Shown: positions 1 to 9,277, counted from the stretch's first letter. The stretch: DNA of 64,000 bases from Curtobacterium sp. MCBD17_013 (GCF_003234565.1 NZ_QKTU01000002.1:372001-436000); one strand, 5' to 3'. The notes: generated by a model from the letters alone, not told the origin. Program-made: numbers and translations.

Positions 1-90
1 GTCGTCTGGCTGGCGCGGGCCCCGCTCGGCGCGGTCGTCGACACGGTCGCGGTCGGTGTGCGGACGCTCGTCGTGGGGGTGGTGTCGTAA
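1..90 (+). CDS. C-terminal end of a gene cut by the window edge
   Basis: The frame open at base 1 ends in TAA at 88-90 and gives 29 residues. The tail is rich in Val, Leu and Ala with a few Arg, like the last helix of a membrane protein. It is too short to assign to a family. It lies 92 nt upstream of the metY-like gene on the same strand, so co-transcription with the sulfur genes is possible. The low-information sequence makes even the reading frame uncertain. Confidence 0.45.
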   Translation, partial: VVWLARAPLGAVVDTVAVGVRTLVVGVVS

Positions 91-182
91 CCGGACGACG
101 CCGGTCGTGCCTCCCGGCTCCGGCAGTGGGAGGATCGCCCGATGGGCGCAGGTGCGCCGGCAGAGGCAGAGAGAGGTGGGAC

Positions 183-1625
183 GTGCCCGAGAGCGACACG
201 GCGACGGCGGGGTTCGGGTTCAGCACCGAGCAGGTGCACGGCGGGGTCGTGCCCGACTCGGCGCACGGCGCGCGGATCACCCCGATCCACATGTCGTCCG
301 GCTTCCTGTTCGACGACTTCGGGCAGGCGCGCGACCGGTTCGCCGGCGACGACGCCGGGTACACGTACACACGGCTCGGCAACCCGACGAACGCCTCGCT
401 CGAGCGCCGCGTCGCCGTCCTCGAGCGCGGGGTCGAGGCGATCCTCGTCGGCAGCGGACAGGCCGCGGTGACCGTGGCGCTCCTCGGTCTGCTGCAGGCC
501 GGCGACCACGTCGTGTCGGCGTCGAGCATCTACGAGGGCACCCGCGGCCTCCTGCTGCAGAACCTCGGACGACTCGGGATCAGCGTGGACTTCGTCGACG
601 ACGCCCGTGATCCGGACGCCTGGCGGGCGCTGATCCGCCCCGAGACGCGGCTCCTGTTCGGCGAGTCGATCCCGAACCCGAAGAACGACGTCCTCGACAT
701 CGCGATGGTCGCCGCGGTGGCGCACGAGCACGGCGTACCGCTGGTCGTCGACAACACACTCGCCACGCCGTACCTCGTCCGGCCGCTCGAGCACGGCGCG
801 GACATCGTGGTGCACTCCGCGTCGAAGTTCCTGGCGGGACACGGCTCCGCCATCGGTGGGGTCGTCGTCGACGGCGGTCGCTTCGACTGGGCTGCCAGGG
901 GCGGCCGGTTCCCCCATCTGACCGAACCGGACCGCGCGCTCGGCGGCCGGAGCCACGTCGACCGCCACGGCGACCGGGCGTTCGTCGTGTACGCACGCGA
1001 CGTCGTCGCCGCACGGCTCGGCCCAACCCCCTCGCCCTTCAACGCGTTCCTCATCCAGCAGGGCGTCGAGACGCTCTCGCTGCGCATGGAGCGACACGGC
1101 GCGAACGCGCTGACGATCGCCCGGTGGCTCGACGCGCAGCCCGAGGTCGCGAACGTGGACCACGCGGGGCTCGAGTCCAACCCCTACCACGACCTCGCGA
1201 CGCGCTACCTGCCGCGTGGGGCCGGTTCGGTGTTCGCCTTCTCGCTCGTGGGCGGACGGGACGCCGCCCAGCGGTTCGTCGACGCACTCGGCCTGTTCAG
1301 TCGCATGACGCACCTCGGCGACGTCCGGTCACTCATCCTGCATCCGGCGTCGACGACGCATGCCCAGCGGACGCCCGAGGAACGCGCCGCAACCGGCATC
1401 GACGAGGGCCTGCTGCGCGTCTCGGTCGGCATCGAGGACGTCGAGGACCTGATCCGCGACCTCGAGCGCGGCTTGGCGGCGGTCCGGTCCGCCGAGGGGC
1501 CGGGGGTCGGTCTGCCCGCCGACGGTCCGGGAGGCCCGACACCGGTCGCGGAGACCGCCACCGTGGACGAAGACGTCCGGTCCGGCGAGTTCGGCGCTCC
1601 CCACATCGTGCTCGAGGAGATCTGA
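183..1625 (+). CDS. metY: O-acetylhomoserine sulfhydrylase-like PLP enzyme (Cys/Met metabolism family)
   Basis: Likely forms homocysteine from O-acetylhomoserine and sulfide with pyridoxal phosphate in the cytoplasm. The GTG start at 183 has a GAGAGAGG-type ribosome site just upstream and gives 480 residues. Family marks are the TRLGNPTN segment near residue 65 and the cofactor-binding lysine in SASKF (about Lys215), followed by GHG and a VDGGRFDW segment typical of MetY rather than MetB. About 40 residues at the C-terminus form an acidic, Gly/Pro-rich tail beyond the usual family end. The stop overlaps the start of the next gene (TGATG), so the monooxygenase is translationally coupled. A related gamma-lyase or gamma-synthase activity cannot be excluded. 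Confidence 0.85.
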   Translation: MPESDTATAGFGFSTEQVHGGVVPDSAHGARITPIHMSSGFLFDDFGQARDRFAGDDAGYTYTRLGNPTNASLERRVAVLERGVEAILVGSGQAAVTVALLGLLQAGDHVVSASSIYEGTRGLLLQNLGRLGISVDFVDDARDPDAWRALIRPETRLLFGESIPNPKNDVLDIAMVAAVAHEHGVPLVVDNTLATPYLVRPLEHGADIVVHSASKFLAGHGSAIGGVVVDGGRFDWAARGGRFPHLTEPDRALGGRSHVDRHGDRAFVVYARDVVAARLGPTPSPFNAFLIQQGVETLSLRMERHGANALTIARWLDAQPEVANVDHAGLESNPYHDLATRYLPRGAGSVFAFSLVGGRDAAQRFVDALGLFSRMTHLGDVRSLILHPASTTHAQRTPEERAATGIDEGLLRVSVGIEDVEDLIRDLERGLAAVRSAEGPGVGLPADGPGGPTPVAETATVDEDVRSGEFGAPHIVLEEI

Positions 1626-2932
1626 TGCCACGGATGCAGCACTTCGGGTGGTTCTTCGCCCGCGGGTTCGGCCCCCAGGGGTGGGGTCGGCCCGACTGGG
1701 ACTGGGGGTACGACTGGACCCGTCCGGACCTGTACCAGCAGTCCGTCCGGACACTCGAACAGGCCGGCCTCGACCTCGTCATCGCCGAGGACGCGATCTC
1801 GCTCGGCAACCCGTCGACCCTCGACCTGCGCATCCGGCAGGCGTACGGCGGCCCGAAGCACGATCCGCTCCTGCTCGCGCCGTACCTCTTCGCAGCGACG
1901 CAGCACATCGGCGTCGTGCCGACCGTCAACGCGGGCATCACCCCGCCGTACCTGGCGGCACGACAGGCGTCGACCCTGGCGCACCTGTCGGGCGGCCGGT
2001 TCGGGCTCAACGTCGTCACCGACGTCGGGAGCGCGCGGCACGTCGGCGCCGCGCCGCTGCCCCATGACGCCGCGTACGACCGCGCCGAGGAGTGGCTCGG
2101 CGTCATCCGGCACCTGTGGCACAGCTGGGGCGAGGACGCCGTCGTGGCCGACACCGACACGTGGCACTTCGCCGACGGCGAGCGCACCGACGGCTCACGG
2201 CGTCAGGGCACGTACTTCGACGTCACCGGCCCCCTCAACGCGCTCCCGCTCGCGGACGACCCGGTCATCGTCTCGCCGGGTGGCTCAGGGCGTGGGCTCG
2301 CGTTCGCGGGCACGCACTCGGACGTGCAGCTCGCCCTCGCCCCGCTCGACGCCGCCACGGTGCGCGGCTACCGGTCCCGCATCGCCGAGGCGTCGGCGGC
2401 CGCCGGACGGGCACCGGGTGCCGTCCGGACGATGTTCGTCGTGAAGCCGGAGATCGTGTCCTCGGCGGCGGAGGCCGACCGGCTCGTCGACGCGTCGCGG
2501 CACCCGAGCGACGAGGACCTGCTCGTCGTCGCGATGGGCCAGTCGAGCGACCTCGAGACGGACCTCACGACGCTCGACCTCGACGCACCCCTGCCCGCGG
2601 GACTGTTCGGCGACCACGTCTCCGCGGGCACGATCCGCGGTCTCGTCGGCGACACCCCGGACGCCCCGCTCCGCGCGCTCCTGGCCCGCAAGGCACGGAA
2701 GGGCCGGCTCGCGGACCGCACCGGCTTCGTCGGCACGGCGGAGGAGTTCGCCGACTTCGCCGAGGAGCTCGGCGACGACGCCGACAACGACGGCTTCATC
2801 CTCTCCGGAGACCTCCACCCCGTCGCCGTGACGCGGATGCTCGCGGACCTCGTCCCGGTCCTCCGTCGCCGCGGTCTGCTCCGTCGCGAGTTCGGTGACG
2901 GCGGCCTCCGGGCCAACCTCACCGACTTCTGA
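1625..2932 (+). CDS. NtaA/SnaA/DszA-type flavin-dependent monooxygenase
   Basis: A 435-residue luciferase-like (LLM class) flavin monooxygenase. The subgroup uses reduced FMN to cleave C-N or C-S bonds in chelators, sulfones or organosulfur compounds. Visible marks are the N-terminal HFGWFFARGFGPQGW stretch, the AEDAISLG segment, the NVVTDVGSARHVG segment and the YDRAEEW segment, all typical of NtaA/SnaA members. The ATG overlaps the stop of the metY-like gene by one base. That coupling suggests the enzyme frees sulfite or sulfide from an organic sulfur source for the sulfhydrylase, but the substrate cannot be read from sequence. No flavin reductase gene is visible nearby. A strong hairpin lies 36 nt downstream. 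Confidence 0.85.
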   Translation: MPRMQHFGWFFARGFGPQGWGRPDWDWGYDWTRPDLYQQSVRTLEQAGLDLVIAEDAISLGNPSTLDLRIRQAYGGPKHDPLLLAPYLFAATQHIGVVPTVNAGITPPYLAARQASTLAHLSGGRFGLNVVTDVGSARHVGAAPLPHDAAYDRAEEWLGVIRHLWHSWGEDAVVADTDTWHFADGERTDGSRRQGTYFDVTGPLNALPLADDPVIVSPGGSGRGLAFAGTHSDVQLALAPLDAATVRGYRSRIAEASAAAGRAPGAVRTMFVVKPEIVSSAAEADRLVDASRHPSDEDLLVVAMGQSSDLETDLTTLDLDAPLPAGLFGDHVSAGTIRGLVGDTPDAPLRALLARKARKGRLADRTGFVGTAEEFADFAEELGDDADNDGFILSGDLHPVAVTRMLADLVPVLRRRGLLRREFGDGGLRANLTDF

Positions 2933-2968
2933 CGCTCGACCGCGCCACGATCACGGGTCCGGGAGCGA

Positions 2969-3013
2969 CGAACGGGAGGCGGTGCGCACGTCGTGCGCAC
3001 CGCCTCCCGTTCG
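2969..3013. terminator. Bidirectional terminator between convergent genes
   Basis: A perfect 21-bp inverted repeat with a 3-nt loop, containing the GGGAGGCGG core. It sits between the monooxygenase stop (2932) and the permease stop (3033) and could end transcription from both sides. There is no long T-run on either flank. Confidence 0.85.
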
Positions 3014-3032
3014 ATGTGAGCGGAGACCGCGA

Positions 3033-4688
3033 TCAGTGGGTCGGCACGGCGTCGACGACGCTGGTCTCCTCGGTCTCGCGGACGTCCTCGGCGGTACGGA
3101 GGATCTCCTCACGGCTCGAGGCGCTGTTCACGGCCCAGTAGTAGATGACGATCGAGAACACCGCGGTGACCGCAATGTCCCACCAGAGCGGGAACCACGG
3201 GTGCTTCAGCGGACCGAAGTCGCTGAGGAACACGATGAGACCCATGCCGATGAGGTACGGGAACAGCCACTGCGCGGCCCGCCAGTCCCAACGCGGCTGG
3301 ACCGCACGGTTCCCACCGAGCACCCGGTTCAGGATGATGATGACGAAGCCGAGCGCCACCGCGATCCCGAGCTTCCAGTCCGTGGACCAGCCCGTCCACA
3401 GGATGATGAGGTTCGCGACGATGAACGACAGCGGTGCGAGGACGCTGGCGGCCGGCAGCCGGTAGGGGCGCTCGGCGTCCGGGATCCGCTTGCGGAACGC
3501 ACCGAGCGCGAGCGGGGCACCGCCGTACATGAGGACCGAGGCGCTCGTGATGAGGCCGACGAGCGACTGCCAGGACGGGAACGGCAGGAAGCACACGACG
3601 CCGATGACGAAGGCGAAGATGAGGCCGAACCACGGCACCGCGCCCTTCGTGATCCACTCGAACGCCCGCGGGAAGTACCCGTTCTTGCTGAGGCCGTACG
3701 AGACACGCGACGACGCCGTGACGTAGATGAGGCCGGTGCCACCGGGCGAGATGACCGCGTCGATGTAGATGATGACCGCGAGCCAGGTGATCCCGGCGCC
3801 CATGGCGATGTCCGCGAACGGGCCGGTGAACTTCGTGTAGGCACCGGAGAGCCAGGTGTGGCCGATCTCGGACGGGTTGAGCGCACCGAGGAAGAAGATC
3901 TGGAGCAGCAGGTAGATCACGAGGCCGATGACGACCGAGCCGATGACCGCGCGCGGGATGTCACGCTTCGGGTTGCTCGACTCACCCGCGAGCTGGTCGG
4001 CCTGCTCGAACCCGAGCAACGAGAAGATGATGCCCGAGGTCGAGACCGCGGCGAGGATGCCCTTCGCACCCTCGGGAGCGAACCCGTCGGCGGCCGTGAA
4101 GTTGCTGCCGTGGAACCCGGAGAACCCGAGCACGATGATGACGAGGACGGGGATGCCGACCTTCCACCAGGTCGCCGCGGAGTTCGTGTTCGCGAGGATC
4201 TTGACGCTGAACAGGTTGATCACGGTGAGGATCAGCATGAGGAAGATCGCGACGGCGATGCCCGAGCCCGTGAGGACGCCCGTCGACGGCGTGACGAAGG
4301 TCTGCGCCCACTTCCAGTGCTGCGCGTAGTTGATCATCGCCTCGACCTCGATCGGGGCGACGGTCGCGGCCTGCAGCCATGAGAACCAACCGAACGACGC
4401 GCCGGCGACGCCACCGAACGCGATGTGCGGGAAGCGAGCCGTGCCTCCGGCGATCGGGAACATCCCGCCGAGCTCGGCGTGGACGAGTGCGAGCACGAGG
4501 ATCGCGACACCGCCGATCGCCCACGAGATGATCGCCGAGGGACCAGCTGCCTCGAGGGCATGCTGGGAACCGAAGAGCCACCCGGAACCGATGATCGATC
4601 CGGTCGAGGCCCAGATGAGCCCGATGAAGCCGACGTTGCGCTTGAGTCCGGTGTCCGGCGGCGTCGTCGTGGTGGTGGTCGTAGCCAA
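3033..4688 (-). CDS. APC-family amino acid permease
   Basis: A cytoplasmic-membrane amino-acid transporter of the APC superfamily with about 12 hydrophobic helices in 551 residues. The first helix carries the family GSIIGSGWLFG motif. The best start is TTG at 4688, which has AGGAG five bases upstream. It puts a Thr-rich segment of about 15 residues before the first helix. In-frame ATG codons further upstream lack such a site. The C-terminus after the last helix is a soluble tail of about 35 residues. The gene is convergent with the monooxygenase across a strong terminator. The substrate is unknown. It resembles aspartate:proton symporter-like and YdgF/AspT-type permeases only loosely. Confidence 0.85.
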   Translation of the reverse strand: MATTTTTTTPPDTGLKRNVGFIGLIWASTGSIIGSGWLFGSQHALEAAGPSAIISWAIGGVAILVLALVHAELGGMFPIAGGTARFPHIAFGGVAGASFGWFSWLQAATVAPIEVEAMINYAQHWKWAQTFVTPSTGVLTGSGIAVAIFLMLILTVINLFSVKILANTNSAATWWKVGIPVLVIIVLGFSGFHGSNFTAADGFAPEGAKGILAAVSTSGIIFSLLGFEQADQLAGESSNPKRDIPRAVIGSVVIGLVIYLLLQIFFLGALNPSEIGHTWLSGAYTKFTGPFADIAMGAGITWLAVIIYIDAVISPGGTGLIYVTASSRVSYGLSKNGYFPRAFEWITKGAVPWFGLIFAFVIGVVCFLPFPSWQSLVGLITSASVLMYGGAPLALGAFRKRIPDAERPYRLPAASVLAPLSFIVANLIILWTGWSTDWKLGIAVALGFVIIILNRVLGGNRAVQPRWDWRAAQWLFPYLIGMGLIVFLSDFGPLKHPWFPLWWDIAVTAVFSIVIYYWAVNSASSREEILRTAEDVRETEETSVVDAVPTH

Positions 4689-5002
4689 AGTCGCTCCTGT
4701 GTCGGATTGCTGAGGACTATGCGACTCTTCCACCATCCGCACCCGGTGAACGTTCAGGCAACGCGATCGGAACACAGCCGTAACCGGATGGAAACACAGC
4801 GACTGTACGATCACACAGGTTTGGACGGGTCACCCGCACCGCGGGACCCTCGTGTGAGCGAGCGGACCGGCGCCCGCCGACCCGACGCCGACGCTCCCGA
4901 CGGGACACGCTCGATCGATCGCGCTGCCCAGGCACCCCACGAGAACCCGACCGTGTAGGTACGCAGGCCCGGAGTACCTGTGCCTCCGAGCACCGATGAG
5001 CC

Positions 5003-5100
5003 CCGGAGAACCGCCGGGCCCCGGAGAACCGCGGGGTGCCGGAGAACCGCCGGGCGCCGGAGAACCGCCGGGCGCCGGAGAACCGCTGGGCGCTGGAGAT
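5003..5100. repeat. 18-bp tandem repeat, about 5.4 copies
   Basis: Units start at 5003, 5021, 5039, 5057 and 5075, with a partial sixth from 5093. The unit reads CCGGAGAACCGCCGGGCG; copies three and four are identical and the others differ at one to three bases. The period keeps an open frame, but no start site or family supports translation. It could be a slippage minisatellite. Confidence 0.9.
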
Positions 5101-5111
5101 GGGGGCTGAAA

Positions 5112-5163
5112 CGTCCGAGGCCGCACCGGCGCCCGCGGAGCGGAACCGGTGCGGCCTCGGACG
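5112..5163 (-). terminator. ssrA terminator hairpin
   Basis: A perfect 18-bp stem (5112-5129 with 5146-5163) and a 16-nt loop, about 40 nt past the tmRNA 3' end. On the minus strand the stem is followed by TTTC. Confidence 0.75.
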
Positions 5164-5202
5164 ACCACGTGTGTGACAGTGACCCCGCGGATCGATCCGC
5201 AG

Positions 5203-5580
5203 TGGTGGAGATGGGGGGAATTGAACCCCCGTCCATCGCTGTGATTCGACGTCTTCTACGGGCGTAGCCAGATGAGGCGTTCTGCTCGACTCCGCCCTTT
5301 GCTACTGGCTTCTAGGACGACGAGCCCAGCCCGGATGCAAGTCCCGCGTGACCTCCGGACGGAATCACGCAGCGAGTCCCCTGGATGACGCCGGACACGG
5401 GATAGGGAACGATCACCCGGCCGACGGACTTCATGTGGCTCTACTGCTTACGCAGCGAGAGCGAAGTCAGTGCGCTTGGAATTGGCACTTGTTGTTTTCC
5501 ACGGATCGTTGACGAGATGACCGTGGATCCTCGGCCCGCTTCCCGTCGGCACGCAGGCGATGTCGAAACCGATCATCCCC
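5203..5580 (-). ncRNA. ssrA: tmRNA (transfer-messenger RNA)
   Basis: Rescues ribosomes stalled on broken mRNA and tags the unfinished protein for proteolysis, working with SmpB. The 5' end GGGGATG (5580-5574) pairs with CATCTCC next to the 3' ACCA, with one G-U pair, to form the acceptor stem. GGTTTCGACAT follows the 5' end, and a T-arm with GTTCAATTCC precedes the 3' end. The tag reading frame lies at 5448-5486: the resume codon GCC opens a tag reading ANSKRTDFALAA before TAA. Length is about 378 nt. The gene is 185 nt downstream of smpB on the same strand. Confidence 0.97.
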
Positions 5581-5663
5581 ATGACGGAGGGCCACTGTCA
5601 CACTGTGGAGTTGTCAGCGCCGCGTGAGCGGCACCACACGCCTCGTGGTGGAGGCGGTTGCCC

Positions 5664-5669
5664 AGTCTA
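5664..5669 (-). promoter_or_regulatory. Possible ssrA -10 box
   Basis: TAGACT on the minus strand, 84 nt before the mature tmRNA 5' end, which would leave a leader for RNase P to remove. No good -35 box is visible, so this is tentative. Confidence 0.3.
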
Positions 5670-5765
5670 GCGCGCTCACACCGGACCCTGCCAGGCCCGC
5701 ACGGTCCTCCCGGGTCCGCCGGGGGCGAACGGCGCCGGAGCGAACGGCTCGCGAGGCCCGCCCCG

Positions 5766-6242
5766 TCACTCCCCGAGGTGCCCGCGCGTCGAGATGGCGC
5801 GCTCGGCCTCACGGCGATCCTGGCGCTCGCGCAGCGCCTGCCGCTTGTCGTGCTCGCGCTTGCCCTTCGCCACGGCGATCTCGACCTTCGCCCGGCCGTC
5901 CGAGAAGTAGATCTGCAGGGGGACGAGGGTGTACCCGCCCTCCTTCGTCTTGTGGCTGATCTTGACGATCTGCTGCTTGTGGAGGAGCAGCTTGCGCTTG
6001 CGGCGGGGCGCGTGGTTGTTCCAGGTGCCCTCGGTGTACTCGGGGATGTGCACGGCGTCGAGCCAGGCCTCACCGCCGTCGATGAAGGCGTACCCGTCGA
6101 CGAGCGAGGCCCGGCCCTGTCGCAACGACTTCACCTCGGTGCCCGAGAGCACGATGCCGGCCTCGTACGTGTCCTCGATGAGGTAGTCGTGCCGCGCGCG
6201 CCGGTTCGTCGCGACGACCTTCTCCCCGCGTTCCTTCGGCAT
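5766..6242 (-). CDS. smpB: SsrA-binding protein SmpB
   Basis: Binds tmRNA and carries it to stalled ribosomes for trans-translation. At 158 residues it has the normal length. The family pattern is clear: an N-terminal [22 protein letters not shown] region, the GTEVKSLR segment, the HIPEY segment and a basic C-terminal helix with several Arg/Lys/Glu, ending in STRGHLGE. It sits directly upstream of ssrA and downstream of ftsX on the same strand, the usual actinobacterial order prfB-ftsE-ftsX-smpB-ssrA. The 108-nt gap to ftsX holds no obvious terminator. Confidence 0.97.
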   Translation of the reverse strand: MPKERGEKVVATNRRARHDYLIEDTYEAGIVLSGTEVKSLRQGRASLVDGYAFIDGGEAWLDAVHIPEYTEGTWNNHAPRRKRKLLLHKQQIVKISHKTKEGGYTLVPLQIYFSDGRAKVEIAVAKGKREHDKRQALRERQDRREAERAISTRGHLGE

Positions 6243-6350
6243 GTCGAGTCCTCTCCGCCGGCCACCGGTGTGTGGCGGCCGCCCAGTCTACCCAACCGGT
6301 GTCGACCACCCACGCTTCCCGAACGACAGCCGCAGCAGCGCGCGGGAAGG

Positions 6351-7265
6351 TCAGACCTTGAGGTACCGCCGGATCGCGACGCTCGCGGACAGCGCCGCCA
6401 GGATGCCGCCGATGACCACCACCGCCGGCACCACCAGCACCGTCTCGCTCATGCCGATGAACGGCGTGCCCGTGAACCGCGTCGCGAGGTAGCCACGCAC
6501 GAAGAACCAGACGACGGCGACGATCGCTCCCCCGGCGAGGACCGCCCCGATGAGCGAGGCGATCACCCCCTCGAGGATGAACGGTGTCTGGATGAACCGG
6601 TTCGACGCACCGACCAGCCGCATGATGCCGAGCTCTCGACGTCGCGAGAACGCCGACAACCGGATGGTCGTCGCGATGAGGAGCACCGCCGCCACGAGCA
6701 TGAGGGCCGCGATGCCGACCGCCGTGTACGACGACGCGTTGAGCACCGAGAAGATCGGCTGCAGGTACCCCCGCTGGTCGACGACGCTCTGCACCCCCGC
6801 GAGCTTCGACAGGCTCTCGATGAGCACGTCGGACTGTGACGGGTCCTTGAGGTTCACCCAGAAGGTCTCGTTGAGGTACTGCGGCTTGACGAACTCGGTC
6901 GCCGGGGAGTCCTTGAACTGCGACTTGAAGCGTGTGTACGCCTGGTCCTGCGTCTCGAAGTAGGTCTTCTGGATGAACGGCTTGAGTGTCGACGAGCGGA
7001 GCTGCTCCTCGACCTGCTGACGCTGGTCCGCCGTCGCCTTCGCCCCGGTGCAGTTCCCCGTGGTGTCCGTGTCGGTGCACAGGTAGACGGCGACCTGCGC
7101 CCGGTCGTACCAGTACCCCTTCATCTGGGTGATCTGCATCTGCAGCAGGATCGCGGTGCCGACGAACGTCAGCGAGATGAACGTCACGAGCACGACCGAC
7201 ACGACCATGGACGCGTTGCGGCGGAGGCCGGAGCCGACCTCCGACATGACGAGCCCGAGCCTCAT
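6351..7265 (-). CDS. ftsX: Cell division protein FtsX
   Basis: Membrane partner of FtsE; the complex activates peptidoglycan hydrolases at the division septum. The 304 residues show one helix near 20-43, an extracellular domain to about residue 175, then three helices. The last cytoplasmic loop carries the [16 protein letters not shown] coupling segment typical of FtsX. Two cysteines 9 residues apart (VYLC... and GNC) in the extracellular domain could form a disulfide. Its ATG overlaps the ftsE stop by 4 nt, so the two are translationally coupled. Confidence 0.96.
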   Translation of the reverse strand: MRLGLVMSEVGSGLRRNASMVVSVVLVTFISLTFVGTAILLQMQITQMKGYWYDRAQVAVYLCTDTDTTGNCTGAKATADQRQQVEEQLRSSTLKPFIQKTYFETQDQAYTRFKSQFKDSPATEFVKPQYLNETFWVNLKDPSQSDVLIESLSKLAGVQSVVDQRGYLQPIFSVLNASSYTAVGIAALMLVAAVLLIATTIRLSAFSRRRELGIMRLVGASNRFIQTPFILEGVIASLIGAVLAGGAIVAVVWFFVRGYLATRFTGTPFIGMSETVLVVPAVVVIGGILAALSASVAIRRYLKV

Positions 7266-8020
7266 CGGACGATCCCCGGCAGCGTCTGGATGCCCGTGGT
7301 GGTCGACACCGGCTGCTGCCGCACGATCGGCACCGCCTGCGTCTGGTAGCCACCGGACTGCTCGTCGCGGAGCACGTTGCCCGCCGACAGCTCGATCACG
7401 CGACGCTGCATCTGGTTCACGATGCCGGCGTCGTGCGTCGCCATGAGCACGGTGGTCCCGCCCTGGTTGATGCGCTCGAGCAGGGCCATGATGCCCGCCG
7501 AGGTCGTCGGGTCGAGGTTGCCCGTCGGCTCGTCCGCGAGCAGGATCGCAGGCTTGTTCACGACCGCACGGGCGATCGCGACGCGCTGCTGCTCACCACC
7601 GGAGAGCTCGTGCGGCAGGCGGTTCGCCTTGCCCGACAGTCCGACCATCTTGAGCACGTCCGGCACGGCCTCGCCGATGAACCCCTTGCTCTTGCCGATC
7701 ACCTGCAGCGTGAACGCGACGTTGTCGAAGACGTTCTTGTTGGGCAGGAGCCGGAAGTCCTGGAACACCACCCCGAGGTTGCGGCGGAAGTAGGGGACCT
7801 TGCGCGATGACAGGGAGCCGAGCCGCTGCCCGAGGACGTGGATCTGACCCTTGGTGGGGCGCTCCTCCTTGAGGACGAGCCGCAAGAAGCTGGACTTGCC
7901 GGAGCCGGAGGCCCCGACGAGGAACACGAACTCGCCCTTGAGGATCTCGAGGGTGAGGTCGTTGAGCGCCGGATTCGGGTTGCCCGAATACACCTTGGTG
8001 ACCTGGTCGAATCTGATCAT
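7262..8020 (-). CDS. ftsE: Cell division ATP-binding protein FtsE
   Basis: ABC-type ATPase that pairs with FtsX. Walker A reads GASGSGKSS near residue 37, the signature is LSGGEQQR and Walker B is [12 protein letters not shown], all intact. At 252 residues it is about 25 longer than usual. The extra C-terminal tail after the Q-loop/H-loop core is rich in Gln, Thr, Val and Pro and looks flexible. A TACCCT -10 box lies only 9 nt before the ATG, with no ribosome site between, so the mRNA is probably almost leaderless. Confidence 0.96.
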   Translation of the reverse strand: MIRFDQVTKVYSGNPNPALNDLTLEILKGEFVFLVGASGSGKSSFLRLVLKEERPTKGQIHVLGQRLGSLSSRKVPYFRRNLGVVFQDFRLLPNKNVFDNVAFTLQVIGKSKGFIGEAVPDVLKMVGLSGKANRLPHELSGGEQQRVAIARAVVNKPAILLADEPTGNLDPTTSAGIMALLERINQGGTTVLMATHDAGIVNQMQRRVIELSAGNVLRDEQSGGYQTQAVPIVRQQPVSTTTGIQTLPGIVR

Positions 8021-8029
8021 GACCCGATC

Positions 8030-8035
8030 AGGGTA
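8030..8035 (-). promoter_or_regulatory. -10 box of ftsE
   Basis: TACCCT on the minus strand, 9 nt before the ATG at 8020. The start of transcription would fall within 2-3 nt of the start codon. Confidence 0.55.
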
Positions 8036-8156
8036 GGTGCCGTTCCTCGGAACGCAAGTCAGGCGCGCGGTTCGCGGCCGGGAGGGACGGGGCCGGTCCC
8101 GGCGCCGTCGTCACGGGCTCCTCAGGCGGCGACGCGCAACGCTGGCGCGGTGCCTG

Positions 8157-9263
8157 TCAGGCGTCGCCGCGCTTGCGCCACCGGATCCCGGCGTTGAGGA
8201 AGCCGTCGAGGTCGCCGTCGAACACGGCGCTCGGGTTGTTGACCTCGTACTCGCTCCGGAGGTCCTTGACCATCTGGTACGGCGCGAGCACGTACGAGCG
8301 GATCTGGTCCCCCCAGCTCGCCGTGATGTTCCCGGCGAGCTCCTTCTTCTTCGCGTTCTCCTCTTCCTTCTTGAGGAGCAGGAGGCGCGACTGCAGCACG
8401 CGCATCGCCGCGGCGCGGTTCTGGATCTGGGACTTCTCGTTCTGCATCGAGACGACGGTGCCGGTCGGGATGTGCGTCAGGCGGACGGCGGAGTCCGTCG
8501 TGTTCACCGACTGTCCACCCGGGCCGGAGGACCGGAACACGTCGACCCGGATGTCGTTCTCGGGGATGTCGATGGCCTCGGTCTCCTCCATGAGCGGGAT
8601 GACCTCGACCGCGGCGAAGGACGTCTGGCGCTTACCGGCGGCGCCGAACGGCGACATCCGGACGAGGCGGTGGGTGCCGGCCTCGACCGACAGGTTGCCG
8701 AACGCGTACGGGGCGTCGACCTCGAACGTCGCGGACTTGATCCCGGCCTCTTCCGCGTAGCTGGTGTCCATCACCTGGACCGGGAACCCGTGCTGCTCGG
8801 CGTACCGGAGGTACATGCGCAGGAGCATCTCGGCGAAGTCCGCGGCATCGACGCCGCCCGCGCCGGCGCGGATCGTGATGACGGCCGGGCGTGCGTCGTA
8901 CTCGCCGTCGAGGAGCGTCTGCACCTCGAGCTCGCCCATCGTCCGCGAGAGGGCGGTCAGCTCGTCGCGGGCCTCCTGCGCGCTCTCCTCGTCCTCGGCC
9001 TCGTTCGCCATGTCGACGAGGACCTCGAGGTCGTCGAGACGCTGCTCGGTCTCGGTGATCTTCTTGAGCTCGGCCTGCCGGTGGCTCAACGCGCTCGTCA
9101 CCTGCTGCGCGTGCGCGGTGTCGTCCCACAGATCAGGCGCGCCGGCCTGCTCGCTCAGCTCGGCGATCTCACGCTCGAGGCGGTCCACGTCGACCACCGA
9201 GCGGATGTTCCCGAACGTCTCGCGGAGGGCGGAGATCTGCTCGCTGATGTCCAGTTCGACCAT
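8157..9263 (-). CDS. prfB: Peptide chain release factor 2
   Basis: Ends translation at UGA and UAA codons. The 368 residues contain the UGA-recognising SPF tripeptide ([11 protein letters not shown]) and the catalytic GGQ in [13 protein letters not shown]. The reading frame is continuous from ATG 9263 ([11 protein letters not shown]), so the programmed +1 frameshift with an internal UGA, known from E. coli, is absent here. A TAGGCT -10 box lies 8 nt before the ATG and no Shine-Dalgarno is seen, which suggests a leaderless message. The gene heads the prfB-ftsE-ftsX-smpB-ssrA group; the 136-nt gap to ftsE holds ftsE's own promoter. Confidence 0.96.
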   Translation of the reverse strand: MVELDISEQISALRETFGNIRSVVDVDRLEREIAELSEQAGAPDLWDDTAHAQQVTSALSHRQAELKKITETEQRLDDLEVLVDMANEAEDEESAQEARDELTALSRTMGELEVQTLLDGEYDARPAVITIRAGAGGVDAADFAEMLLRMYLRYAEQHGFPVQVMDTSYAEEAGIKSATFEVDAPYAFGNLSVEAGTHRLVRMSPFGAAGKRQTSFAAVEVIPLMEETEAIDIPENDIRVDVFRSSGPGGQSVNTTDSAVRLTHIPTGTVVSMQNEKSQIQNRAAAMRVLQSRLLLLKKEEENAKKKELAGNITASWGDQIRSYVLAPYQMVKDLRSEYEVNNPSAVFDGDLDGFLNAGIRWRKRGDA

Positions 9264-9271
9264 GATCGACA

Positions 9272-9277
9272 AGCCTA
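9272..9277 (-). promoter_or_regulatory. -10 box of prfB
   Basis: TAGGCT on the minus strand, 8 nt before the ATG at 9263, consistent with a leaderless transcript. Confidence 0.55.

Larger units (their letters stand above)
4689..5202. other. 514-base intergenic region upstream of the permease gene and beyond ssrA
   Basis: No convincing protein gene. The stretch holds the permease leader (4689 to about 4810), an 18-bp tandem repeat array (5003-5100) and the ssrA terminator hairpin (5112-5163). Open frames here on both strands are Arg/Pro/Ala-rich by-products of the repeat and run into the tmRNA gene. Confidence 0.6.

Noticed and set aside
2895..4382. A 495-codon plus-strand frame, very rich in Asp, Glu and Arg, opposite the permease gene
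   Set aside because: The minus frame encodes a complete 12-helix transporter; the plus frame is its shadow.
4980..5267. A 95-codon frame translating the 18-bp repeat
   Set aside because: It runs into the tmRNA gene, has no ribosome site, and its Arg/Thr/Ala repeats follow from the DNA period alone.
8157..9263. Programmed frameshift in prfB
   Set aside because: The reading frame is continuous from MVELDISEQ to the stop, with no internal UGA.
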